The notes: generated by a model from the sequence alone, not told the origin. Counted from the stretch's first letter, positions 11,170 through 24,000 are shown. The stretch: DNA of 64,000 bases from Stratiolaelaps scimitus (GCA_019614645.1 JABWDB010000006.1:6820001-6884000), one strand, 5' to 3'. Numbers and translations: made by a program.

Positions 11170-11390
11170 CTATTCTAAGGGAAAACAAAAACGCTCATAA
11201 CTTTACTTCTATAAAACTTCGCCGAATTTTTCTCTAATTCACACTCCACCCTGTCATTGTCAAGGTCAGTGGGTCTTCCCGACTTGGGGGCGTTTTTGAG
11301 CTCAAAATCATAGGCAGGAATTTTTTTGAGCCACCTCTCAAACGTCCTAACTGTGACACATGATGGGGCTATATCCATAGCTCGGATGGG
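11170..11390 (-). pseudogene. mariner transposase N-terminal fragment
   Basis: Minus-strand translation reads VTVRTFERWLKKIPAYDFEL, then KNAPKSGRPTDLDNDRVECE. This is the end of the mariner helix-turn-helix region with the R-x-W-x-x-x-F-x-x-x-D-F-x-L-x-x-x-x-R-S-G-R-P linker. No catalytic domain follows and no inverted repeats are obvious, so this is a short, dead remnant. Confidence 0.8.
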
Positions 11391-11477
11391 CTAGTCCAGC
11401 GACGAATATCATTAGATATTTTTTTTATTGTGGATGTAAGGGTGAAGTGAATTAACGCACTAACTGGAACATACAGA

Positions 11478-11560
11478 AGCCATAAGAGAGCTTAAGCATT
11501 GAAAAATTGCAGCTCCTTAAATAAACCAATAAAGATTTACCATTTACCATTTTACCATTT
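11478..11560 (+). repeat. Type 3 SINE 3' end
   Basis: Contains agagagcttaagcattg, aaaattgcagctcctt and aataaaccaataaag, as at 5101-5150. It ends in an expanded (TTTACCAT)n-like tail. No head is visible, so it is 5'-truncated or diverged. Confidence 0.75.
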
Positions 11561-11869
11561 CCTCATATTTGGGGTCCACGTGTGGAGACCCGCTCTTTGC
11601 AGAAAATGCCCACTAAAACAACGTTCCTACGTGGAAATCCCGTCCGGCTCGTTAGAGCCGGTTTGGCTGTTCGCATTACTTACAACCTATTGTTGAGGTG
11701 AGGCCTAAGCGGGCGCCAGCTCGGGGTCTATCGTGGTCCTCTGCCCTCATTTGGGGCCTCTCCAGCACACGTTGGTTTCTCTATCCTTCTATTATAGTTT
11801 CAGCTTCGTTCGCATGATCCCTTCGGAGGACGCCAACCTAGCATTTTATTCTTCCTCTGTTTTGACCGT

Positions 11870-12420
11870 AATTTCAACTATTGCCCTGCACGCGCCTGAA
11901 CCTTTGGGTTTTCCTGTATACTACCGCTTGACGCGCGTTATTCAGCGAGCTACAGAGGAGACCACTCCTCTTTGTCTCATCTTCCATGCTTGGGTCACAC
12001 AGGACACAGGCAGTCATTTGAGTCTCGCCTACCTTGACCATATATGAGTATATGCAATTGGCCATGATCAGACACAACCTGCGTCGTGTGACAGGTCGGA
12101 AATCCGCGATCACAATTCGTGTCTACTCCCCTAACCTATATTGGGGTCTTCACCGAGCCCCAATACCCCCTGCCATTTCTACGCAGTGACCATCCATGCT
12201 GCGACCAGATTCAGGTCATCATCTCTGAAGTGTTCTGACCGTTCTCCAACTAGCATATGAAACGGAAGCATCTTGCCCAGCACAGGGATGGCTCCTGATT
12301 ACGACTGTCCTGTACACACGGCCCTAGAGACATGTTGTCTCGTCAGATCTTCTCCTTCGTCTTCGGTATCACTCGTGCTAGGTTAACGACGGCGGCCCTC
12401 ATTGCCTTCCTAGATGCATA
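11870..12420 (-). pseudogene. Second R1-like LINE ORF2 C-terminal remnant
   Basis: Minus-strand translation shows AVVNLARVIPKTKEK upstream, then PFHMLVGERSEHFRDDDLN (the segment just after the YRT-V motif in R1-like proteins) in a shifted frame. It then shows CIYSYMVKVGETQMTACVLC, equivalent to the YMAKIGKT...CVLC region of the 4006-4863 copy. Several stops and frameshifts separate these blocks. It is more diverged than the first copy and belongs to a different subfamily or an older insertion. Confidence 0.72.
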
Positions 12421-14220
12421 TTCGATACACCCTGGGCCCGTGAGCCCTTCTCTTTAACCTTTTTGTTTAATTTCTATAGAATTCACCGCATCCTCTTTGC
12501 AGTCAGATATATCGCCTCGCTCTTTTCCAAGGCAACTATAAGGTGGTGTTCTCTCATACATAAGCGACGTTTTCCCTGTCCCTAAGGCTGTTCCCCGTTC
12601 TCGCTGTGACCGTGAATGCAAGATCGTCCGCATAGGCCACGTAGCATATTCGAGCTCTCGGGGCTTGCGACAGATATACTGAAATAATACAAACAAATAT
12701 ACGAAATATTGCCATTTCTCAGGCTCGGAGTTATTTTGTGCCGACCGGAGATATTAGTGTCCCAGGAGCCATCATCCGAAGTGCAAAACGAGCCTATGTT
12801 CATGTGCAATAGGGACTTGGACTCTCCTGCATGGAAACTGGTCTGGATTTTGGTTCCAGGTGGTTACGTTGTGAAATTCGTCAAAATAATTTTGCCCGAG
12901 TTCATAGAAGACACAGAGGAGATTACGGAATTGTTATAAAATCAAAATAAAACATACTATAAAAATAAGAAGAAAATACTCATATCAGTCTCGTTGTATA
13001 GCAACAGCACGACGTCATTCTGGCCAACGTGAGCCCAAATCAATACTCATCTGCAATCAGCTACGAATGCTGTTTGCCACTTACACAGGTTCTACTCATG
13101 GATTGAGGTCCTAAAAAGGACTGCGCTTCTGTGCGCTCTCGGTATTTGCTTTAGTTTCGTCTGTTGCCCGTGTTTTCCTCTGAACGTTCTCATTACCATA
13201 ACGATCGCAGAAGGGGCTCACCACACAGAGGAACTACAAAGGTCTGAACCCTTCTTCTGTTTTAACTCCCGTTGTTTTCCTGCTGGGAGTTTAAATCGAT
13301 CGTTCTTACACCTTCTTGGCTCGCCTACAACTGCTGCATTTTTAAGAACGTCCTTACATTGTGTTTGCCAGTCTCATTTTCGGTCCTACTGTGTTCTGTA
13401 CGATTCATTGCGTGAGCAAGTTTGAAGCTGCCGATGTTTCAGCTGGAACTTCATGGAACCGAGCACTTCATGCATCTAGACTAACCCGCAAAACGAACTC
13501 TCCCGGCTAATTAGGCTGAGCGCTCGATAAGAAGTTGGTTTACGGTTAATAATAACCTTACAGTTGAGGCGACACCTGATTTGCATGTTTGCGTGATTTA
13601 AATTGGATCAATCTTATCAGATTTGCTGTCAATCCAAATCATGCTATCCATTAGCCCTTCCAGGTACCATCAAATTTAATTCTGTTCCTCCCTCACAACT
13701 CGAAAAAATCGTTACGATCATTCTCGATCACGTATTCCAAACTGTCTCGCGCCGAGGTCGATGTAGATAGACCCTTTCCGCGGGCGCATATTTACTCGAC
13801 AATCAGTCACGTCTAGTGACGCTGCACTCAGACGAAGCCCACCAGTAAATAAGTTGGAAACTCGTTCGAAAGTAAAGCCTAACCTTGTCAAGTACAGGTA
13901 ACACTCATGACGATACGAAACTACTGCTCACAAGAATAGCCTTGTATCAGGCCCACTCACGCACACTCACGAGTACAAATCTCACCGTTTTTTTTGTGAC
14001 AGCCAGCACGATATAGAAGGTGAATAATCAAATTCACTTGGCGACTTCAACAAATCACACTGCAACGGCCTCATTGCGATGCAAGCAACTATCCGCCTAA
14101 AGCGTTCGAGAGTATACAGAAACATTGCTTCTCGTTCGCTTTTTATGCCGAGAAAACGCAATTCCACCTGTCGAAACTACGGCCATCGTATAGTTAGCTC
14201 ACTGCATCGCTCCCGTGATC

Positions 14221-14254
14221 TCTCCGCTAACGCCATTACTGCTGTTAGCGGAGA
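14221..14254. repeat. Perfect 11-bp stem-loop
   Basis: TCTCCGCTAAC at 14221-14231 pairs with GTTAGCGGAGA at 14244-14254 across a 12-base loop. Confidence 0.75.
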
Positions 14255-14286
14255 ACGCTTCCTCGTGTATACGGGTAGCCACCGTT

Positions 14287-14390
14287 CGTTGGGTTACCTT
14301 TGTGCTGTTATTCTTGCTTGCCCTGCTTCGAATGTTCGACCGCATTGTTCAGTTATCGTACTTCCGTTAGCTATCTGCGGTTACCCAACG
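14287..14390. repeat. 12-bp inverted repeat with 80-bp spacer
   Basis: CGTTGGGTTACC at 14287-14298 is the exact reverse complement of GGTTACCCAACG at 14379-14390. It lies right after the 11-bp stem-loop. Confidence 0.7.
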
Positions 14391-17300
14391 ATTATTCTAA
14401 TTGAACCACTCCCCTATGTCTTTCCAGTCATATTTTTTTCCGTTGCGGCAGTTATCCCATTCGCATGTGTTAATTATTCCTCTTTCATATAGCAACTGGC
14501 CCGCCACGTAGTAAACGTACAATTCCTATACTTATTATTACTCAAACATACAACAACGTAGCAGTAATAACGTAGTTACCTATTACCCTACTGAAGTTAC
14601 CCCGTTACTGTAGTACAATTATTCAGTGGTCTTAATGAAGAACTAATCTTATTTTCGCAACGTTTAGCTCTTTGATTGGAGTTAAAAAATACGCCAAAAA
14701 TTCTCTATTTTTTTCTCTAGTTTTTTTTAAAATACGCCATATTCGATCCGATGGAAGACAAACAGAGATACCGACATTCTTCAAGAATCTTATATTGCAT
14801 GGAGTCCGAATCGACTTTTCCATTTGTATGCTATACAAAATGTTCACTGTCTCTGAAAAAAAAATCCCGCGAGCAATAGTCATATTCTCCTCAGTTTACA
14901 ACATCCCATAAATACGTTTTTCATAGTTTCATATCTGAACCAAATTGTCCTATCATTTTCGTCACACTATTTTTTTTTTTTACTTTTTAGCTTAAACCTA
15001 CCACAGGAATAATAATCGAAATCTTCCGATTTGTTTTCGAGATCGTCGAAGCGCACATGCTCCTTTAGCCTTTATCCATATTTAATAAGGGTATGATAAA
15101 AAGGTGGCTTTGACATTCCTGTAGTGTCTCAGTAATGCTGAAAAGAATATAAAGAGACATACTAAGAGGCATCACGTAAGTTCAGAGTTCAAGGTCAGGC
15201 TCACATAATAATAATAACGCGGCGAGCGCGTGTCAACAAAAACATCTCTCAGTTTTTGCAGGCCCGTCGCTCGAGCATCTAATACCCCCCCCCCCCCTCC
15301 AAAGACATAAAATAATCATCCATCCACTGCGCGCATGGCTAAACAGTACACGGTAGATAGACACAGCTGTGCTCATTTTTTTTCCACTCACTTGCACTAG
15401 ATTTTTGTTGACCGTTTGTATATCACATACCATTTGCCAAGCCCCAACTACGCACATTTAATTACGGATCAAAAATATGTAGGGGTGACATATGTTCTCT
15501 GCCGGTAAATGAACGTCATTATAGCTTTATTTATTTATACCTTTGTAAGGCCAATCTGTCCATAAGAAAACGCCTTAAAATACAGATAGCAGATAATAGC
15601 GTTTTTATGAACGAGCTAGTATATTGGGAGAGACGTTTGAGGTGCCCTATGTGATGTCGAGTGTAGGTCCCTGCGCTCGCTTACAGCGACAGTCCTGTTC
15701 TACGTCATCATCATATCCGAGTAAAGGGAGAGACCGCGTGGTGAAACGCGTAGGCAGCGTACCGAGTCAGGACATGCCGATTATATCTACCAATACTCCC
15801 CTTCGGGGCTGAATTCGTTATCGGCTTGGTTTTGTTGAGTTCTTGGTCTATGTCACTCATTTTTGCCACTCTGGTATCCATGAGTGAAATATCAGTAATA
15901 CCTCTCGTTTCTACCAAGCTGAACCTGAGCCGCGGGTTCGGCTTGGTCCCCATGGTGTGTGGCCATGTCTGCATGGCAACATCCCCCAACGTCCTGACTG
16001 AACGAATGCACTAAGCGATACCGGGAAAGCGATGCCCGTTCATTCCTAGACATCATCGTCCCGGGAGGGCTGTGCTATTGAACATCGCCAAAAGGTCCAG
16101 AAGAGAGAGGTCATGGTTGGAATCAACTGCCGGTCCCTGCAAGGCACTGACTGAAGTAATACTTTGACAGTCCCGGTCAGTGCCCCAAGTCAAAATCGGT
16201 TCTGGGTTGAGTCAGAAAGAGTCTGACACTACCAGGCAAATATCTCAGTTTGAGGCCTGGTGTCCATGCAGGATTTACCTTTAACCTTTTCAAAAAAAAG
16301 GGGGCGGTCATGATGTTAAATGAACATTATTCACCACGCAAGTCTCCACATGTACCAGGATCGGTGGGATGTACTATTGGAGTTTGCCGGCTCTTTCCTG
16401 TTACCTCAAGTAGTTTTTGTAATCATCTTCCGCTAACTAAACCAGAAATGTGCTAGTAATATTCAATTTGGCTGGAGAATTAATATGAGCAACTCTCTGT
16501 CGGCAGTTGTGGCCCACTTGAGATTGCTGTATCGACTGCACATGTTAAGGATGACGTTTAAGCAATATGTAACATAGCTAGATAAACACAACTAGCGGCG
16601 AGATCTCTCAAGTCGCACTGCTCGGAAAATTAGCGAAGGAACAAGTGCTGATTGTCAAGCATAAGTTGTATTTTGCCAGCCATTCGAATGGCCGGAGGAG
16701 CTTTCTTTAAGCAAAGAAATTCGTACGAATAAAGTCAGAAATTCAATATTGAGGATATGAACTTTCATAAGCCACCTGATGAAAGACACTGGTAGTTACA
16801 GGGCGCGTTGTACGCGTATCCGTTCTTGCACATGTTGGCATTAGGGAACTCAGTATTTGCATTTATGTATCCAACTTCCCTCCGTATCAATTCAACTTGT
16901 GTGTGTCGCCAATGATTACACGACATCATTTAACTTCATGATTTGTAAGGAGCTAAATACATATGAGAAGTTCACCTAACTTACCTATAACGTCACCTAA
17001 CAAATAGGTAGCTGCAAACGCTGTCCACTTTGGTAAGTATGATCGTAAGGGCCACGGGGAGGCGGTCGAGACCAACCGACAAAGTGGGTTGGGCCGGAAG
17101 ACCCAATTGTCAAACACAGTACACCTTTGGCCGATGTGTTGGGCGAATGAGGTGTTTGCAACAGCCCTGTTCAGGGCAGCCCGATCCGGAGGGCCACGGT
17201 TGACATGGCTGTCAATGACACATAACGGTAGGTGTAACCCGGAGTGCTGTCCAGTTCCGGCCGCCTAAGCTTAGCGTTACCAAACACACGCAACAGCTGC

Positions 17301-17395
17301 TCTGCTCGATAACATATATTTATGTAATACAATATATTGAACGTTATGGCTGACTTTTATAAACGTGGTTTGATGGGTTTTGGTGCTATTGGTAC

Positions 17396-17398
17396 AGC

Positions 17399-17429
<31 letters not shown>

Positions 17430-17560
17430 ATATACATCTATATCTATATATATATATATATATATATATACTTTCAACGGGTATAATTGTCGCCCACTTT
17501 TATAATTTACTGATAAATAACACTTCTTCAATATATATATATCTATATATATATATATGT
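17396..17560. repeat. (TA)n microsatellite tracts
   Basis: Two long TA tracts (about 17398-17470 and 17532-17558) are separated by unique sequence. Similar but shorter tracts occur at 10013, 23429, 25913, 36988, 49351, 56993 and 62611. Confidence 0.9.
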
Positions 17561-18793
17561 AAAATTTGTGCAATTTTGTTATTGTTATTTGTTTTTTTTT
17601 CCAATAATGGTCCGGTGTTGTAATTCCATATGCTACATATAATATTCAACGCTTTGATGTCTCTCCTGGATTTAATGAGAGCGTCTCGTAGGTACACAAA
17701 ACGCAGCAATCATCATAGAGCAATCACTATAACTGATGACATTTAGCCCAACAAGAGAGAACAAACCCTGGGTTTGCTGGCGCCGCCCTCATGGAACAGG
17801 GTTAAGATAAGTCAGAAGGAGGAGATTGGATGGGTGAACATTGAGCGGGTGATGTAGAGTCACAGTAAGAGCAGATGGTCGCGGCTGCTATGGTTTTGTA
17901 GAGCCGAGTCGTTCTCAGGGAATGAAAATATTTCTAAGTCTTCTTTTGTGTTTTAGCCTTGAAACCCTTCAAAACCTTAATGGAACTGACCTTATAATTT
18001 GTCAGTCGTAGTAATACGGTGCTATCTGTGCTCGCCACCAGAAAACGTTGAAGGAGTAAGAGATGCATCTCCCCTGAGAAGACACGTCTACTTGGGTCAG
18101 AAATATAAGAAGCAACGCCATCAAGGGTAGCAATAAATTACATATCGTAGAATATAGATATATATATATATACCAGACAAGCTATTCTTACACCTGATCT
18201 GATGGCAGTAGCTAATGTATTATAATGTTCTAAAACAAAGTTGTCTAGAATGAATGAGCGCGATATCTGCTTTGATTCTGTTGCTCGGGCAATGACCTCT
18301 TTTGAGATTCGCTGTTTGATCATGGATTAGGTTCGAAATTCATTTAGCGAAAAAATCGAACTATCTAATGGTGGTTGTTGATGAATAGATGTTGATGATA
18401 ACGACATTGATTTTCACTGCTTCCACCAGCCCCATGAAGTGTGCTTTTGCCAGTTCTAACTACAAATGATCTATAAGGTCGCCTCAGGATCAATGGGTAT
18501 CCACGGTGGCGGCAACGCAGAAGAAACTGATATGAATTGAAATAAATATGAAATAAATATGATTAAATAACTATTTGATATATATGAAACTCATAAAGTA
18601 AAGGATGTTAAATCATACTTATGAAAGGTTATTGCAGACAGGCTTACACTGCTTATAAAATATTATTATCATTGTTTAACAAATAATATTTATATGACAT
18701 AGTGTAGGATTTGCAATGATGTACTATCCAGCTGTATATAATGTACAAGTGATGGTTTATTATTATTGTTATTTCATTTGACTCTCTTAAAAT
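17561..18793. other. No recognised feature
   Basis: AT-rich sequence with a small TA run near 18157; no domain-level signal. Confidence 0.5.
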
Positions 18794-19150
18794 ATACAAT
18801 AACTAGAGAAGCAGTTTGGGACAGTCCCGAGGGAGGAGATGATGATGTTTTGATTATGCTGTGATATAATACATAGCGAGGTAAAGGCACTGCAAAAGAA
18901 AGGATCCTGCGCTATTGTCCCCAGTGGCACGGATCAGCCTGTGGCAGACTCTTCCGAGGTAATTAGCAGTGAGGGGGACGTGACGGCCTAGGGTTTCGAA
19001 GGCAAGAGGGGAAAAGAGGTAAGTTGCCTAAAGGGCGGCCTACTTCCGAAGCTTGGCCAACTCCTCGCGGCATACCGCATAATTGGAAATACTTGCACAG
19101 TGGTTGGCATAAGAGGATGCTAGAGTGTCAACCATTGTGCCGTTCCCGAG
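18794..19150 (-). pseudogene. Retrotransposon ORF C-terminus (family X), copy 1
   Basis: Minus-strand translation gives NYAVCREELAKL, then FETLGRHVPLTANYLGRVCH, RLIRATGDNSAGSFLLQCL and a degraded end. The stretch 18794-18944 is clearly homologous to 51391-51545, where the protein reads RLIHAIGDKRAGSFLLQ. The pattern E-T-L-G...TGD-x-(R)AGSFLLQ-x-L-S-L-D is one I associate with C-terminal regions of retrotransposon polyproteins of invertebrates, but I cannot name the clade. It marks the start of a GC-rich block (to about 22.0 kb), most of which is probably retrotransposon-derived. Confidence 0.55.
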
Positions 19151-20453
19151 GTGGTGGCATCGCTGGAAGGGAATGAGGATGCGGCGGTCAGGGCGGCTCT
19201 CTTTTGCAGGGGATACCGGCGGAGTGGAAAGTCCTCACGAGCTTGTCATTGGGCATCGTATGACGCGGCTGGCGACCGGCGTTCCGCTCCACGATAGGTC
19301 GTAGTAGCCATTCGCCGCGATAAGTTCCCGACAACTTCGGAGTGGGGCGGCAGCCTCGAAGCAAGGGCCCATAATTTCGTGGGGTCGAGGGGAAGGCCAC
19401 TGGGTCCCTCGTAGTCGAGTACTCGCTGGGCATCTGAGGCGACGCTCGCGGGATCGCCCGTCAATGTCGGTGACTTCCCGACGTTTAACCAGGGTAGGGG
19501 CCTGGGCGTGGATGAAGGTGCAAGCTGCCTGAACTGCGACCTCAGTCCCAGCTGGCTAGCTACATCCCAACTGGGCTGGACCGCTCTGTTCCGACCGTGT
19601 CCTTCCCGTTGGGCCACGTTATCTTACCGCCAAGCGGAACAAGCAATGGGTCACACCTAGCCATCATTCTTCTTGCGAGTAATGAGCCATAACGCTCATG
19701 ATACCGTGCCGGCCCGCATACAATCGACCACCTTGGCTCTGAGCGCCAGGAAGAGCAGGTCCCTGAGGGGACGCGGGGGCCACAGAGGCAACGACCGCGA
19801 GAACCTCATCAGCTATACAGGGGGCACGTCGACCCGCGGGGACGTTTGGGGAAGGCGTAGTCAGGAAATCGTGTGGCCTTTGGGACCATACCGAAGACGC
19901 GGAGATCGCGCATAGTCGCCTACAACCGGTGCTTGAGCGTTTCATGGGCGGCTGTGGCGTCATGGGCGGCTGTAGCGTCATGGGCGGCTGTGGACTTATG
20001 GCGTCCTGAGGGCTGTGGTGGGATTTGGGTTCATGAGAAAGGGCGGAGCTTGAGGTCAACCCCGAGGGGGACGAGCTGGAGCGAAGCGACGCCTGGAACA
20101 GCTGACGCCGCATTGGCTCGCGGGACGCAGGCGGCGGGGCGGGGTACCTAGGGGCAGCGCTGTGGGGCGGGGATTTACCTCGGGTTGGGCGGCAGGACAA
20201 TGGAAACCTGAGCACCGTCGGACGGGACAGCGCTACCCGCCGCAACGTACGAGCGGGTCGGCGGGCGGTCGGGCGGTCGGGCGGATGACTGGATGGACGC
20301 CGGAGCCCCAATTAGCAAGATGAGACGCACGGGACGATGTGTCCTTCATCTGCCCAAGTACTCCACTCTTCTTTATGAGCCACTGACGTTCGTGGAAGTT
20401 GACCAACTGAGGGCACACGCGCGAGCCCCGGAGATCGGGGCCCTTACAATTAC
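19151..20453. other. GC-rich block, probable decayed retrotransposon coding sequence
   Basis: Composition is much richer in G and C than the flanks, similar to the LINE copies. Frames on both strands stay open for 100-215 codons, but no RT, endonuclease or integrase motif is recognisable. The proline-rich and arginine-rich translations look like composition effects. Confidence 0.45.
19943..19996. repeat. 18-bp tandem repeat, three units
   Basis: Three copies of catgggcggctgt(g/a)gcgt at 19943, 19961 and 19979, the last diverging at its end. A multiple of three, it would encode a repeated SWAAVA (plus) or QPPMT (minus) if translated. Confidence 0.85.
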
Positions 20454-20876
20454 TGGATGAAGTGGAGTCGAGCGATCTCTGAGGGAGGCTCTTCAGCTTC
20501 AGGGCAGGGTGGCGATCCGGGCAACCGATCGAAAGCTGAGCGGAGGTGTGGTATTCTCTGGTCACAGTACTTGTCGCAGTTTCGGCGACAGTCGGGTTCT
20601 GCAGAACTCCAAAGCTGGACTCGAAACGTTGTAGGCCTGAGGTTGTGGATCTGACTCTCTAGCTGCTTCAATTGCCAAAAGCCGGGCCATAAGGCCAAGG
20701 AGTGCAAGGAGGTTAGGGCTTCGGGGAAGACCTGCAGCAAATATGATAGCACGGCGTCCCCAATCGGTGACTACAAAGCAACGATAGCTAAGTGTCACGT
20801 CTGCAACGTGGAAGGACATCGTGCGTACAATATGGCCTGCCCAAGCTACAGTCAGTTTGCCGAGCAACTACGTTAG
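20454..20876 (+). pseudogene. gag-like ORF with two CCHC zinc knuckles
   Basis: On the plus strand, after an in-frame TGA at 20652, translation gives CFNCQKPGHKAKEC, a perfect C-x2-C-x4-H-x4-C zinc knuckle starting at 20664. It is followed about 35 residues later by CHVCNVEGHRAYNMACPSY, a second C-x2-C-x4-H knuckle with a slightly long H-to-C spacing, then a stop at 20874. The H-x-A...C-P-x-Y ending is typical of ORF1 (gag) proteins of non-LTR elements. The same frame is open upstream from about 20454. It is nucleic-acid-binding in family terms. The single stop between halves makes it a pseudogene or a stop-codon variant. Confidence 0.75.
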
Positions 20877-23425
20877 AGACTAAGCGGCGGCGGAAATGTA
20901 GACTCCCAACCAGCACTTGGGGAAGCATGGAGGTTCGACGCAATCATGACACTCAAGACGGGCAAGGAAACAACGAGAACGGCAAGGTTTGATCGATCTA
21001 TTAGGGAAAGTCGAAAAATTGGAGCCAGCGAGGGGGAGGTAAGGGCGGGTTTCCAGAAGTCAAGCCCCCAAGCGATTACTCTCGATGCACCCACAGGCGC
21101 TCGGGTTGTGGAGAGGCGTTAATTTCTTATCCAATCGTGCATATGTGTGGTCGTGTATAATAGAGTAGATAGGATTAGTCGGAGATCCGCTTCCAAGGTA
21201 TTGAAGTAATGCTTAGTAACTCCCGAGCGTTGGGGGTGGGGGGAACATGGGTTTAGTGGGTCTGTGAGTCTCACACTAGTCACTACGGCTAAGTGACACG
21301 TGTGTATCGAGCAGGCACGAAACTCCCGATAAAAAAGAAAAGAATGGGACCGGTAGTCTAGGGACACCGAGGGAGGCGACGGCACGGCGGGGTGACGGCG
21401 AACGGAAGACATGCCGAGGGTTGTGAGTTCGGCCGGGATCTCGGCACTGGTAAAGGCCGCAGCCGAGACAATCACGTCCGGCCTTCTCTATACGACCAGG
21501 CACCCCCATGCTTTTTTGCAAACGTATTGCGGGCTTTGGTATTTGAGAGAGCTGGGCGAATCCCAGGGTGGGCGCCCAAATTTCGAGCTCGAACAGACGG
21601 ATCGTCACCCTCAACAACCCGTGAGCCTTAGCATGCATGATGGCCCGTAGTGTCTCAAAAGCGCGCGCTTCACAACCCGCTCCGCGCTCAACGTTCTCAA
21701 TTCGCTACTCCGTGAACAGCAGAGCGGCCTGAGACGCAATTGAGGCGTCTGTGGCGTCAACGTCGTCGGGGAGAGCCCCTTCGGTCATGCCCGCCCTCGG
21801 AGGGTCATCGGCTGATCGACACGCACGCTCGTGGCACACACACACGCACACGGCGTGAACAGCACACACCAACGGCACCGCAGCACAGGGAAAAGCTGAG
21901 GGGAGGCACAATCGATGAAGTGAATGACAACTTAATATTTTGTCCCCCAAAATTACCCACGGCGCACTGAACTTCATCAATGTTGTGGCAACGTGTCATA
22001 ACAGCCGTTGTATGTGAGACCATTGCATTGAATTTTCACTACAAAGATCGACTTGCCACGCACTACAACGTCGAGTTCATCTTTTATCTGCTGCCGGATG
22101 CATTTCTGAAACGAGCGAAAATTGATATCAGGGTCGAGCCAAGGTTTGTTCCAGGAAGCAAAAAATGTCTGCTCATTAATTTACTTTAACTTTTTGAAAT
22201 TAACGTCTGTATCAGGTAAATATACGCACGTGATTCAAACGTGATTGGATCATGTTATATTGTGATAAGGTTATTTAATTAATGCTGTGACAATAATATT
22301 AATAATCCTGTGTAATACTTCCACAATACTAATTTATACTGTGAATGGCCCTGTTAAGAGCAGTTCTTGATGTGTAATCGTTAATGAGTTACCGGTCACA
22401 CAGTCTTTGGCACATTGTACAACATTGGGAGTCATCTCCAGCGGCGTGTACCGGGTTACGAGACGTTTGAACTGTTTGAACGTCCACACCACTTACAGGC
22501 GGTATTGGTCATCGCTACAGTTTAGCAGAAGGCCCTGTCCTATTGAAAACACTCACTTTCTCCGAATATTCGTCTGAATATTATATATGAACTGACGCCA
22601 AGCCTGCGCTGCCAACAGCTGGAATCGTTACCTAAGTTTCTCGACGAATTGTGACGTTTCGTAACGCAGATATAGGTTACCTGTCGGGTTCTGGTCGAGA
22701 CATGAAATCTAGGTAGATAGAATTTCTTCACCCGGTCACGATCGGGCACCTGTTTGGCAGTAATGTCTGTCCTTCACGGCACATGCTCTGTTTCTTCAAC
22801 GTGTTTGCTTAGATACGCTCGCTATAGTTCGCAGCAACAAAATGAAATTGGAATTGGGTAAGAAATTGAGTAACTATATTTTATTTATAATAAAATCACA
22901 TTGCGGTCCCATCGTGACTTCACTATCTGCTATACGATGTACACTGCGTTGAGACATCGTAGTATACACATTGTGGAGGGGCGTCGTGGTCTCTCAACAC
23001 CAATAGGAAAGCAAGCAAATTGAGAATGAACACTCATACAAAATTACCATACAGCGCAGCAGAAATCACCTATGACCGATGGTGTTGAAGCTATTGTAGA
23101 CACCAATTCGAAAGAGTAAGCTCTTCTCGCAAATTGTAGACTAGGTATGCTGAATAGAGAAACGATGAGAGTACAATCATTACAAAACAAATGGAAGACT
23201 CATTATTAAACAGCCTGTGTGGAAAAGAGGACGAACCAGTAGACCAACATATCGTGATAAAATGTAAAGGCTGCTGAGAGAAGCACCAGATGTGAGCGTA
23301 GAAATACAGAGCTCCAGCAAGGTTTGCCCTGTGCTCAAGTATACAGGGTACCAGTCATCGTTTAAAAGTAAAGGACGATTTCAAACTTTGCTACACGAGT
23401 CTCAACTTGGCATTGTCTAAATACA

Positions 23426-23480
<55 letters not shown>

Positions 23481-24000
23481 ATGCTGGGCTTGTTTATTTT
23501 CTGGCATTACAACTGAGTCAAATTAACGAGGTGCATGACAAGGAGTATTTTGTCCATCGAAGGGTTAAAATAGGTAGCTCCTCGTGTACAACCATAGTTA
23601 CATATATGTGATCGAAGACACTGGCAAGTGGCTGAGTGAGGCAAGTACGACGCCAAACAGCGAAGGGAAACAAATTAGCTCGCTGGATTACTCCGCCCAG
23701 ATTATACTGATATTCGTCGCTAATCAAATTAGGCCTAATGAGCTCTGCGAACTTAACACGCATGCTGAAATAATATTAAAATATAAAGATTATGCGAGAT
23801 GATCGGTATGTAATTTGTATGCTCAGAGTGAATATTCAGAAAACTAATTTTTTCACGATATTCAATCTGAAAATTATCTTAAAAAATCTGAACTCAATTG
23901 CCTAGTTATCGACGCATTGCTGAAAATGAGTGTTCGCGATGCATTTAAAACAAATCCAGAAAAGAATCAAGATACCAGCGTCAGCCCGATGATTTAGACG
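20877..24000. other. Tail of the GC-rich block, then AT-rich sequence without recognised genes
   Basis: GC-rich composition continues to about 21.9 kb with a (CA)n-like run near 21836. A 70-codon plus-strand frame at 21980-22189 has no recognised domain. From 22.2 kb the sequence is AT-rich, with a 47-bp (TA)n tract at about 23429-23476. Confidence 0.5.

Larger units (their letters stand above)
12421..17395. other. Long stretch with no recognised gene
   Basis: Both strands carry only short open frames. Visible structures are the hairpins at 14221-14254 and 14287-14390, a C run at about 15287-15298, and a GC-richer patch at 17040-17270. A 137-codon plus-strand frame (14079-14492) overlaps the hairpins and has no recognised domain. 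Confidence 0.5.

Noticed and set aside
14079..14492. 137-codon plus-strand open frame with a hydrophobic C-terminus
   Set aside because: It overlaps two perfect inverted repeats and shows no recognised family; treated as chance.
17396..17560. Array-like spacing of TA tracts that could be mistaken for a structured repeat array or origin
   Set aside because: Simple microsatellite; no conserved spacer-repeat pattern, and the genome is eukaryotic.
19664..20311. 215-codon minus-strand open frame in the GC-rich block
   Set aside because: Proline/serine/arginine-rich low-complexity translation driven by GC content and an 18-bp tandem repeat; no domain is visible.
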